The translations under genes and the position numbers were made by a program. A stretch of DNA of 6,255 bases from Methanosarcina sp. (GTDB taxonomy: Archaea; Halobacteriota; Methanosarcinia; Methanosarcinales; Methanosarcinaceae): positions 1-6,255 of the forward strand of contig JADGNM010000163.1 in assembly GCA_017883485.1 (NCBI GenBank), read 5' to 3'. Shown here piece after piece: positions 1 to 5,211 of this stretch. A model generated the notes under the pieces. That model was not told the DNA's origin. It ran no database searches and saw only the letters and a list, made by a program, of their open reading frames with translations. Positions within the stretch are counted from its first letter, which is position 1, and each line of letters opens with the position of its first letter.

Positions 1-1
1 A

Positions 2-937
2 GCAGTAGCCGCCATGAGGAGGATGCTGAACAAGCTTGATATGAAAGGCATAATCAAGATAGGGGAAGGTGAAAGGGATGAAGCCCCCATGCTCTACATA
101 GGGGAGCAGGTAGGAACATGGGAAGGAGATATTGAAGTTGATATCGCAGTCGATCCCCTGGAGGGGACAAACCTTTGTGCCGACGGCTGTCCGGGTTCGG
201 TTGCGGTTATGGCCATGGCCGAAAGAGGCGGAATTTTCCATGGTCCCGATATCTATATGGATAAGATCGTCGTCGGGCCCGATGTGGTAAATTACGAGCT
301 GGAGCACCCGGATGAAAAGATTGACCTGGACGCGCCTGTCAAGCATAACCTTGAGATTGTTGCAAAAGCCCTCGGCAGGAACATTGAAGAGCTTGTGGTC
401 GTAATTCTTGACCGGCCCAGGCATGCTCAGAAAATAACCGAGATTCGGGAAGCCGGAGCCCGAGTACGGCTGATTACCGATGGAGATCTTATGCCAGGCG
501 TTGCAACTGCAGTCCGCGGGTCAGGCATTCATGTGGTTATTGGTGCCGGAGGCTCGGGCGAAGCTGTCCTGACAGCTGCTGCAATTAAGATTCTGGGCGG
601 AAAAATACTCGCAAGGCTCGTCCTGCCGACAGTTGCAAACGGAAAAACCAGGAATGAGATAGATAATGAAATTGAGGAAAAGATGCCCAGGCTCGAGAAG
701 ATGGGAATTACTATTGAGAAACTTAACGATGTTCTTGATACCGATAAACTTGTTCCAGGCAATGACGTAATCTTCTCGGCTACAGCCGTGACTTCTGGAT
801 ATTTCCTGCGCGAAGTCAATCTTTTCGGCGGCGGGGATGCCAGGGTACACACCGTTTCAATGGGCGCATCCGGGGCTGTCAGGTTCACAGACAGCATCTA
901 TATAAAGGATAAACATGAAACTCCTCTCTACTTGTAA
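2..937 (+). CDS. glpX: Fructose-1,6-bisphosphatase class II (GlpX-type), 5'-truncated by window edge
   Basis: Hydrolyses fructose-1,6-bisphosphate to fructose-6-phosphate and phosphate in gluconeogenesis; a cytoplasmic metal-dependent enzyme. The frame is open from base 2 (AVAAMRRMLN), which matches the interior of GlpX proteins, so the ATG at 14 is an internal Met and the true start lies upstream. 311 residues are visible; the family is about 330-340, so roughly the first 15-30 residues are missing. Family motifs seen in order: IGEGERDEAPMLY (about 58-96), the metal/phosphate motif DPLEGT (152-169), YMDKIVVGP, ILDRPRHAQ, AGARVRLITDGD, and GAGGSGEAVLTAAAIK. The Glu in DPLEGT, where E. coli has DPIDGT, resembles cyanobacterial FBPase/SBPase. 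Many archaea use a bifunctional FBP aldolase/phosphatase instead, so a GlpX-type enzyme here may be a second or acquired route. Stop is TAA, followed by a T-rich stretch. Confidence 0.93.
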   Translation, partial: AVAAMRRMLNKLDMKGIIKIGEGERDEAPMLYIGEQVGTWEGDIEVDIAVDPLEGTNLCADGCPGSVAVMAMAERGGIFHGPDIYMDKIVVGPDVVNYELEHPDEKIDLDAPVKHNLEIVAKALGRNIEELVVVILDRPRHAQKITEIREAGARVRLITDGDLMPGVATAVRGSGIHVVIGAGGSGEAVLTAAAIKILGGKILARLVLPTVANGKTRNEIDNEIEEKMPRLEKMGITIEKLNDVLDTDKLVPGNDVIFSATAVTSGYFLREVNLFGGGDARVHTVSMGASGAVRFTDSIYIKDKHETPLYL

Positions 938-938
938 A

Positions 939-968
939 TCCTTTTTTATCTTACTTTCACTCTTTTCT
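939..968 (+). terminator. T-rich transcription end after glpX
   Basis: Immediately after the glpX stop the coding strand is very T-rich, including a run of six T at 942-947 and further TTT and TTTT tracts to 967. Archaeal RNA polymerase terminates at such T-rich tracts without needing a hairpin. The position, between two complete units, supports the call; no stable stem is obvious. Confidence 0.45.
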
Positions 969-971
969 GAA

Positions 972-1001
972 AAACAAGCTGCTGAAATAAAACAAGCTGC
1001 T
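972..1001 (+). repeat. 12-bp direct repeat, two copies 18 bp apart
   Basis: AAACAAGCTGCT occurs exactly at 972-983 and again at 990-1001, separated by six bases, in the leader region of the methylthiotransferase gene. It could be a tandem binding site or a small duplication. There is nothing else to identify it. Confidence 0.5.
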
Positions 1002-1010
1002 TAATTAAGC
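999..1010. promoter_or_regulatory. 12-bp perfect palindrome GCTTAATTAAGC upstream of the methylthiotransferase
   Basis: GCTTAATTAAGC is its own reverse complement, overlaps the end of the second direct repeat and lies 22 bases before the ATG at 1033. It is a possible dimeric-regulator site. It may be chance in AT-rich DNA. Another TTAATTAA-centred palindrome lies at 3772-3785. Confidence 0.25.
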
Positions 1011-1032
1011 AAATTAAAGCTAGAGTCAAAGT

Positions 1033-2340
1033 ATGAAGGTCTACCTTGAAAGTTTTGGTTGTTCTGCAAGCCAGGCATCAGCCGAAGTCATGAGAGCAGT
1101 TATAAAGAAGCTCGGGCACGAACTGCTTGACCCCCATACTGCCGATCAGGCAGAAGTCTACATCTGCAATTCCTGCACGGTTAAATATACGACAGAGCAG
1201 AAGATTCTCCACAAGATCCGCAGCATGGGCGAGAAAAGTATGGAAGTGATAGTCTCCGGCTGCATGCCCGAGGTCCAGCTTGAAGATATCCTTTATGCGA
1301 ATCCCGAAGCCCATATCCTGGGCGTAAACGCGGTTTTGCGCCTTGGCGACATTCTTTCCTCAATCGAGCAGAAGAAAACTCAGGGTCTTTCAGGAGGAGA
1401 GCGTCTCGAAATCCATACAGTTGAACCTCTCGGTTTCCTGAACGTTCCACGTGAGCGCTCCAATTCTAATATTCATATCTGCCAGATTTCTCAGGGCTGC
1501 AACTTCGCTTGCTCCTACTGCATTGTAAAGCATGCAAGAGGCAAACTCTGCTCTTTCCCACCGGATGAAATCGTTGAAGATATCCGTTCTGCAGTTGCGG
1601 ACGGCTGCAGGGAGATCTGGCTCACTTCCCAGGACGACAGCCAGTATGGAATGGATACAGGCTTCAAACTCCCCGAACTCCTTCGTAAGATCTCGGAAAT
1701 TCCAGGCGACTTTAAGGTCCGGGTCGGAATGATGAACCCCTTCTCGGTTCTACCAATTCTCGATGACCTTGTAGACGCTTTCGATTCGGATAAAATCTTC
1801 AAACTCCTTCATCTCCCTATCCAGTCTGCCTCTCACAGTGTACTCCAAAAAATGAACCGCCTGCATAAAATGGATGCGGTGGACATGATCATTACGAAAT
1901 TCCGTTCCCGCTTCGACGACCTCTCCCTTTTTACCGACATAATCGTTGGCTTTTGCAGTGAGACAGAAGAAGATTTCAAAGAAACTGTCGAATGGATTAA
2001 AGAGTACCGCCCGGAAAAGGTAAACATCTCCCGTTATTCTCCTCGGCCGCACACGAAAGCCTTTTCGTTCCGAAACCTCGACTCCCGGCTTTCCGTGCAG
2101 CGGTCTCACGAGCTGCACAGGGTATGCGAAAGGATAAAGCTAGAGTCCAAACAGGAAATGATAAGCTGGAATGGCAGAACCTTTGTCTCGAAATATACAG
2201 AAATGGGCGACGTCCTTACCCGCACTGACTCCTACCGCCCGGTTGTCATAAGCAGCTCGAACCTCAGGCCAGGCCAGTATGTTAATGTGAAAATCGTTGC
2301 TGCAAAACCTGGTTATTTCCTTGGTAAACTTATCAGCTAA
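1033..2340 (+). CDS. tRNA N6-threonylcarbamoyladenosine (t6A37) methylthiotransferase, MtaB/CDKAL1 type
   Basis: Radical-SAM enzyme that adds a methylthio group to t6A at position 37 of tRNAs decoding ANN codons, giving ms2t6A; cytoplasmic. 435 aa, a normal length. The N-terminal MTTase domain carries its cluster cysteines at C10 (ESFGCSASQ), C48 (CNSCTV) and C77 (VSGCMPE). The radical-SAM CxxxCxxC is at C156/C160/C163 (QGCNFACSYC). Further family motifs are HLPIQSASHSVLQKMNR (about 260-276), TDIIVGFCSETEEDF (about 301-315) and SPRPHTKA (about 336-343). The last ~65 residues fit a TRAM RNA-binding domain ending GYFLGKLIS. The archaeal/eukaryotic subgroup (CDKAL1-like) is favoured over bacterial MiaB by the short N terminus and overall motif wording. 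The ATG at 1033 gives the canonical MKVYLESFGC start, but the ribosome site before it (tagag) is weak. The symbol mtaB is avoided because in methanogens it also names a methanol methyltransferase. Confidence 0.95.
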   Translation: MKVYLESFGCSASQASAEVMRAVIKKLGHELLDPHTADQAEVYICNSCTVKYTTEQKILHKIRSMGEKSMEVIVSGCMPEVQLEDILYANPEAHILGVNAVLRLGDILSSIEQKKTQGLSGGERLEIHTVEPLGFLNVPRERSNSNIHICQISQGCNFACSYCIVKHARGKLCSFPPDEIVEDIRSAVADGCREIWLTSQDDSQYGMDTGFKLPELLRKISEIPGDFKVRVGMMNPFSVLPILDDLVDAFDSDKIFKLLHLPIQSASHSVLQKMNRLHKMDAVDMIITKFRSRFDDLSLFTDIIVGFCSETEEDFKETVEWIKEYRPEKVNISRYSPRPHTKAFSFRNLDSRLSVQRSHELHRVCERIKLESKQEMISWNGRTFVSKYTEMGDVLTRTDSYRPVVISSSNLRPGQYVNVKIVAAKPGYFLGKLIS

Positions 2341-2422
2341 TTATCACGCAACAATACTTTTTATCAGTGTATATCTTATTATCTGGTGACAGAATTATTG
2401 ACTTTCTTTTTCATAAGATTTA

Positions 2423-2430
2423 TTTATATA
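2423..2430 (+). promoter_or_regulatory. TATA box for the 231-aa gene
   Basis: TTTATATA lies within a very AT-rich stretch (2417-2437). A start of transcription about 25 bases downstream would fall near 2452-2456 and leave a leader of about 30 bases before the start codon, a normal archaeal arrangement. Confidence 0.5.
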
Positions 2431-2474
2431 ATATTCTTTGCAGATACAAATGGAATGAAAGCGAATCTTAGCAT

Positions 2475-2481
2475 GAGGGAG
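2475..2481 (+). promoter_or_regulatory. Shine-Dalgarno GAGGGAG for the 231-aa gene
   Basis: GAGGGAG ends one base before the ATG at 2483 and four bases before the in-frame ATG at 2486. The spacing favours the second ATG as the true start, although both give the same protein bar one Met. Confidence 0.6.
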
Positions 2482-2482
2482 T

Positions 2483-3178
2483 ATGATGCTTGAAAATATT
2501 TCCGTCGGAACATGTATACATCTCCTATCCCAAATAGAGGACAAAACTCTTGATCAATTCTGGAATGATATATCTACAGGCAAATATCCGATAATTGATC
2601 TTCAGGGGAATTTGGGTTATTCATTTTCGGATGAGGAAGGCCTTCAGTTTGTGAGAAACGATTTTACACCTACTATTTATACAGGATATGAGTTTGTTTT
2701 TGGGCACGTTTTCTTGCCGGATACAATTCAGGGACTCCTTTCTGAGGATAAAGTTTTACTTCTAATGGTATATAGTAAAGCTACTCAGAACCTTTTATTA
2801 TGTGAGTTGAACGTCGACAGGAGGTTTATGATTGATCTTCCTCGCGGACAATATTCCTTTTTTGTACTTCTTCTGGATGCAGAAGCTAAAACTCTTTTAG
2901 ATTCAACGATCTATGCTATAGGTCTCCCCTATAAAGGAGATTTAAATAACCCGGAATTTGAGAACTATTACATTGAAAATCCTGTTGACATTGAGGATTT
3001 CATTGACCCTGCCCCTATAGATGTTAAACGCGGAGGGCCTTTCTACGTCAGTTTGATTATGATGGATATCACAATAATTCCGGACTGCCACACGTTTTTT
3101 TCAAATATTTTACAGGAAGATGAACAACTATCTCCTCTCCGAGAAGGAAAATGTTTATATAAAAACAACCTTCATTAA
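2483..3178 (+). CDS. Hypothetical protein, 231 aa, family not recognised
   Basis: I do not recognise this protein. It is a complete frame with a good TATA box and Shine-Dalgarno sequence, so it is probably expressed. The start may be the second ATG at 2486 on ribosome-site spacing. It is acidic, with no signal peptide and no clear membrane helix, and looks cytosolic. The middle (about residues 65-145) alternates hydrophobic strands with turns, for example YEFVFGHVFLPD, KVLLLMVYSK and GQYSFFVLLLDAEAK, which suggests a beta-rich fold, perhaps a beta-sandwich. The segment before the end (about 150-185) is rich in Asn, Glu, Asp and Pro. The last ~35 residues contain a Cys/His pair (PDCHTFF) and end in a short basic tail. 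Third codon positions are more AT-rich than in the two upstream housekeeping genes, which fits a different evolutionary history. A decayed cupin-like fragment begins two bases after its stop. Confidence 0.7.
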   Translation: MMLENISVGTCIHLLSQIEDKTLDQFWNDISTGKYPIIDLQGNLGYSFSDEEGLQFVRNDFTPTIYTGYEFVFGHVFLPDTIQGLLSEDKVLLLMVYSKATQNLLLCELNVDRRFMIDLPRGQYSFFVLLLDAEAKTLLDSTIYAIGLPYKGDLNNPEFENYYIENPVDIEDFIDPAPIDVKRGGPFYVSLIMMDITIIPDCHTFFSNILQEDEQLSPLREGKCLYKNNLH

Positions 3179-3180
3179 TT

Positions 3181-3297
3181 TTGAATGCGACTGACTACCA
3201 GATACGAAAAAAAATAGAACCTTATGTCACAAAAGACGGTTCTATCTGCGAACCGATGCATCCTGCAGGCGGAAGAACTTTTCTTGTCCGATATATT
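3181..3297 (+). pseudogene. Decayed cupin-like N-terminal remnant
   Basis: The frame read from TTG at 3181 contains KKIEPYVTKDGS, then MHP, then AGGRTFLVRYI. This order resembles the start of small cupin proteins, in which a PY.TKDGS..RE.MHP segment is followed after about 20-30 residues by an (A/P)GG(R/K)TFLHRH metal-binding strand. Here the two parts are directly joined, and the two histidines of the strand are replaced (VRY instead of HRH). The similarity then stops just before the convergent gene at 3305. I read this as a fragment with an internal deletion and a lost C terminus, not a working gene. The match is from memory of the family and is short; a chance frame is possible. Confidence 0.4.
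3207..3244 (-). terminator. Hairpin plus T8 terminator for the minus-strand Mth938-family gene
   Basis: On the minus strand a perfect 7-bp stem (TAGAACC at 3244-3238 pairing with GGTTCTA at 3221-3215) with a 16-base loop is followed directly by eight T (3214-3207). It lies about 60 bases beyond the stop of the minus-strand gene at 3305. The T run alone could terminate archaeal transcription; the stem makes it look like an intrinsic terminator. It sits inside the cupin-like remnant. Confidence 0.5.
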
Positions 3298-3304
3298 TTG
3301 CAAA

Positions 3305-3667
3305 TTAGCAGGTCACGTGGAACATTGCAATGGCCTTCCCCTTGCTTTTGTTCCAGAGTTTGATTGCTTTCGGGGTGCTAAGGAGTTTTGCCTTGAGGTC
3401 CTTCTCCTCGAAAAACTTCCTGGCCTTTTTTGATAGTTCAACATACCCAGTCTGGCCGGTTCCGATAATTATCTTCTCAGCTCCCTTCTCATAGACATAT
3501 TTCGCCTCTGCAAGCGAGATTTTATGGGATGTCCCGTATACTTTTTTCGAAAGCTTTTTCCTGCGCTTTTCTATCTGCCCACCCATTCGGATAAGGACAT
3601 CATATTCAAAAGTCTTCCCTTTGACCGTAATCGAACCGAAACTGGTTGAGATTATCTTCGGTTTCAT
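3305..3667 (-). CDS. Mth938-like (DUF498 / NDUFAF3-type) domain protein
   Basis: A 120-aa single-domain protein of the Mth938 family, also called DUF498, related to the mitochondrial complex I assembly factor NDUFAF3; the biochemical role in archaea is not established. Seen: the N-terminal strand ISTSFGSITVKGKTFEYDV (about 6-24), a basic stretch (IEKRRKKLSKK), then SLAEAKYVYEKGAEKIIIGTGQTGYVELSKKARKFF, which contains the family's IIGTGQTG glycine-rich turn, and a C-terminal AIKLWNK segment. The length matches the family norm, so it is complete. The ATG at 3667 is preceded on the minus strand by GGAGAG (3678-3673), a good ribosome site. It is transcribed toward the 231-aa gene and the cupin-like remnant, with its own likely promoter (3765-3773) and terminator (3207-3244), so it looks like a single-gene unit. 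Confidence 0.88.
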   Translation of the reverse strand: MKPKIISTSFGSITVKGKTFEYDVLIRMGGQIEKRRKKLSKKVYGTSHKISLAEAKYVYEKGAEKIIIGTGQTGYVELSKKARKFFEEKDLKAKLLSTPKAIKLWNKSKGKAIAMFHVTC

Positions 3668-3764
3668 AGTTACTCTCCAAATACCTATCCCTTTTCTGTT
3701 GCCTTTCTTCCGTTATCTGCTAATTTCTGTTCTTAATATGTCTTAATATCGCAGCATTAACATG

Positions 3765-3773
3765 TTTTTATAG
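3765..3773 (-). promoter_or_regulatory. TATA box for the Mth938-family gene
   Basis: On the minus strand this reads CTATAAAAA, a good archaeal TATA element about 100 bases before the ATG at 3667. A transcript start near 3740 would give a leader of about 70 bases. A perfect 14-bp palindrome overlaps its upstream edge. Confidence 0.4.
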
Positions 3774-3785
3774 ATTAATTAATCT
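3772..3785. promoter_or_regulatory. 14-bp perfect palindrome AGATTAATTAATCT beside the TATA box
   Basis: AGATTAATTAATCT is its own reverse complement. It overlaps the upstream end of the minus-strand TATA element by two bases, a position typical of regulator or activator sites in archaea. A shorter palindrome with the same TTAATTAA centre is at 999-1010. Low-complexity chance cannot be excluded. Confidence 0.3.
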
Positions 3786-4023
3786 TGTTTGATGGATTTA
3801 ATAAGATTTACCCTTCAAAGATCAAAATCTGGTTCACTAAAATATAGATGGCTAGAGAAGGCTGAAGGGTATGAAAACGGCAAAATTTGGACCGGATCAA
3901 GTGGTAATTCTTATTTTTAGCTTATTACTAACATTGAAGTGCTTTGCCTGCAGATGTTGATTCATAAAAACAAATGAAATTTTATACAGAGAATTTAGTT
4001 CAGAAAATAAGATTCCTATACTT

Positions 4024-4030
4024 CTATAAT
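4024..4030 (+). promoter_or_regulatory. Candidate TATA box for mop
   Basis: CTATAAT lies 52 bases before the ATG at 4083, which would put transcription start near 4050 and leave a leader of about 30 bases. A second candidate, TTTATACA at 3981-3988, would give a leader of about 70 bases. Neither can be preferred firmly. Confidence 0.35.
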
Positions 4031-4082
4031 CGACAAAATTAACCTTACTACTAACAAGATAAGTACCTTGGATGGGAAAAAG

Positions 4083-4292
4083 ATGAAAATAAGTGCACGA
4101 AATGTCCTGAAAGGTAAAGTCAAAAGAATAGTCCACGGATCTGTCAACTCGGAAGTGATAGTCGAGCTTCCTGGAGGTGTGGAAATTACTTCCATTATCA
4201 CAAAAAGTTCTGCCGAAAATCTGGATTTGAAAGAGGGGCATGAAGTATATGCGGTAATCAAAGCCACAAGTGTAATGATAGCGTCCGAGTGA
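4083..4292 (+). CDS. mop: Molbindin: Mop/TOBE-domain molybdopterin/molybdate-binding protein
   Basis: A 69-aa protein made of one Mop (TOBE-type) domain; such molbindins assemble into hexamers that bind and buffer molybdate or tungstate in the cytoplasm, which methanogens need for formylmethanofuran dehydrogenase. The whole family signature is visible: MKISARNVLKGKV at the start, NSEVIVELPGGVEITSIIT in the middle with the conserved GG turn, and VYAVIKATSVMI at the end. The ATG at 4083 gives the canonical MKISARN start; the in-frame TTG at 4068 would add five residues not usual for the family. The ribosome site (ggatggg, 4070-4076) is only fair. No molybdate transporter genes are adjacent in this window, so it seems to be a free-standing gene. 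Confidence 0.9.
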   Translation: MKISARNVLKGKVKRIVHGSVNSEVIVELPGGVEITSIITKSSAENLDLKEGHEVYAVIKATSVMIASE

Positions 4293-4410
4293 GCTTTGAT
4301 TTTGGAATACAAAATCGAAAATCCTGGCTAAAAAAAATATTCACTTCCTTAAAACAATCCTTGATCACAAATTCTCAAAGAAAGCAAGTTATCCTGAAGC
4401 CACATCTGAT

Positions 4411-4419
4411 AGAGGAGGA
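4411..4419 (+). promoter_or_regulatory. Shine-Dalgarno AGAGGAGGA before the Pro/Glu-repeat ORF
   Basis: A near-perfect archaeal/bacterial ribosome site (GAGGAGG) placed six to seven bases before a TTG at 4426. It is the strongest ribosome site in this window and is the main reason for choosing TTG 4426 as a start. Confidence 0.5.
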
Positions 4420-4425
4420 GTTATT

Positions 4426-4566
4426 TTGCAAAAAGAAGACAAAGAACTATCTTTTCAGCCGGAGCCGATACCTGAACCGGAACCACAACCGGTCCCTTCA
4501 CCGGAACCGATACCTAAGCCGGAGCCGGAAATGGACCCTGAACACAAATCAAAGAAGATAAAGTAA
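4426..4566 (+). CDS. Small Pro/Glu-repeat protein, 46 aa, TTG start
   Basis: Function unknown. From the TTG at 4426 the frame gives a short charged head (QKEDKELSFQ), a Pro-Glu repeat, and a basic tail ending KSKKIK. The repeat is two 14-residue units, PEPIPEPEPQPVPS and PEPIPKPEPEMDPE, matching a 42-bp period in the DNA (CCGGA[G/A]CCGATACCT at 4459-4473 and 4501-4515). Such stretches form stiff extended linkers. The strong GAGGAGG site supports expression from TTG. However, the same frame is open upstream to a stop at 4297-4299 and reads plausibly as protein (HFLKTILDHKFSKKASYPEA) but without ATG, GTG or a ribosome site. So this may instead be the 3' end of a gene that lost its start. It ends 39 bases before the TIR gene and could share its transcript. 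A longer overlapping frame (4289-4561) is Arg/Asn-rich frameshifted noise. Confidence 0.5.
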   Translation: MQKEDKELSFQPEPIPEPEPQPVPSPEPIPKPEPEMDPEHKSKKIK

Positions 4567-4605
4567 CTGAAACTAAATATGTTATGCAGATAAATATGTG
4601 TAAGT

Positions 4606-5166
4606 ATGATCACAAAAGTCTACATAGCTCATTGCGAGCAGGATGAACCCCTTGCCCAGGAACTGAGTCTTGCATTCTGGGCTGTGGAACTGGAAAGTTT
4701 TTCTGCTGTATACAGGAAAGCTCTAAGCCTTTCCCTGGCCGAGAGAATACGTTTCGGCATCCGTCAGTCTGACTGCGTCATTCCGATCCTTACACAGGAA
4801 GGCGCAAAATCTCCTGAGGTAAATCAGGAAATCGGCCTGGCAGCTGGCGCTGACCAGTTTATAATTCCACTTGTAGAGACCGGAGTGGAACTGCCTGTTC
4901 TGATACGCCATATACAGCCCATCTATTTTTCTACTGATAATTATCAAGACGCCCTGGGGAAACTGATACAGAATATAAGGCAGCTCACCAGGCTTGACTG
5001 GTTGAAAATAAAATGCCTATACTGTGGGGAGGAAATGACCCAGTATATCTCGCCTGAAGAGGATGTGGAAAGAGCTCTTATCGCAGGAAAGCACCTTGAG
5101 ACAAGATGCAGCTACTGCCAGAGAAATCTATCTCTTGACCCGAGAACCTTCAGGCCCATACTCTGA
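4606..5166 (+). CDS. TIR-domain protein with C-terminal zinc-ribbon-like tail
   Basis: 186 aa. Residues about 3-125 fit a TIR domain: first strand and box-1 region KVYIAHCEQDEPLAQEL (4-20), GIRQSDCVIPILT (51-63; box-2 region strand), SPEVNQEIGLAAG (69-81) and strand QFIIPLVETG (84-93). Glu75, in the helix after the SPEVNQ motif, matches the place of the catalytic Glu in NAD-cleaving TIR domains, so NADase or cyclic-ADPR-type signalling activity is possible but not shown. The box-1 Ser usually seen (ISH/ISY) is Ala8 here. The tail has CLYC (137-140) and CSYC (168-171), a four-cysteine arrangement that would fold as a zinc ribbon and may bind nucleic acid or a partner. No signal peptide or membrane helix, so cytoplasmic. 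The ATG at 4606 has only a weak ribosome site. It heads a tight same-strand run with the next two genes. Confidence 0.85.
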   Translation: MITKVYIAHCEQDEPLAQELSLAFWAVELESFSAVYRKALSLSLAERIRFGIRQSDCVIPILTQEGAKSPEVNQEIGLAAGADQFIIPLVETGVELPVLIRHIQPIYFSTDNYQDALGKLIQNIRQLTRLDWLKIKCLYCGEEMTQYISPEEDVERALIAGKHLETRCSYCQRNLSLDPRTFRPIL

Positions 5167-5211
5167 TATTGTTTAGCAAATGAAATTTAAAATTAAAAAG
5201 AGGTTGAGCTG

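Larger units (their letters stand above)
2341..2482. other. Intergenic region with T-tract and promoter
   Basis: AT-rich spacer. A run of five T at 2358-2362 shortly after the methylthiotransferase stop may end that transcript. The rest holds the promoter of the next gene. No reading frame or RNA gene was recognised. Confidence 0.5.
3668..4082. other. Intergenic region without a convincing gene
   Basis: About 400 AT-rich bases between the divergent Mth938-family and molbindin genes. The left part holds the minus-strand promoter and palindrome. A 42-codon plus-strand frame at 3792-3920 has no ribosome site and is not called as a gene. The right part holds two possible TATA elements for the molbindin gene (3981-3988 and 4024-4030). 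No RNA gene or transposon end was recognised. Confidence 0.5.

Noticed and set aside
14..937. ATG at 14 as the start of the fructose-bisphosphatase
   Set aside because: The frame is open to base 2 and the residues before this Met (AVAA) match the GlpX interior, so the gene begins upstream of the window.
3224..3433. 69-codon plus-strand ORF running into the Mth938-family gene
   Set aside because: It is antisense to a recognised gene for half its length, and its first half is the wrong frame of the cupin-like remnant.
3897..4312. Two minus-strand ORFs (114 and 98 codons) across the mop gene and its promoter
   Set aside because: They are antisense to the clearly recognised molbindin and have no ribosome sites or recognisable motifs.
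4459..4530. CRISPR-like short repeat array
   Set aside because: The repeats are a coding Pro/Glu repeat with a 42-bp period and only two imperfect units; there are no unique spacers and no cas genes.
4289..4561. 90-codon plus-strand ORF overlapping the mop stop
   Set aside because: Starts with GTG, overlaps the end of mop without its own ribosome site, and its Arg/Asn/Ser-rich second half is the frameshifted reading of the Pro/Glu repeat in another frame.
2341..4600. Insertion sequence or integrated virus in the patchy middle region
   Set aside because: I saw no transposase or integrase reading frame, no terminal inverted repeats and no tRNA gene or attachment-site duplication.
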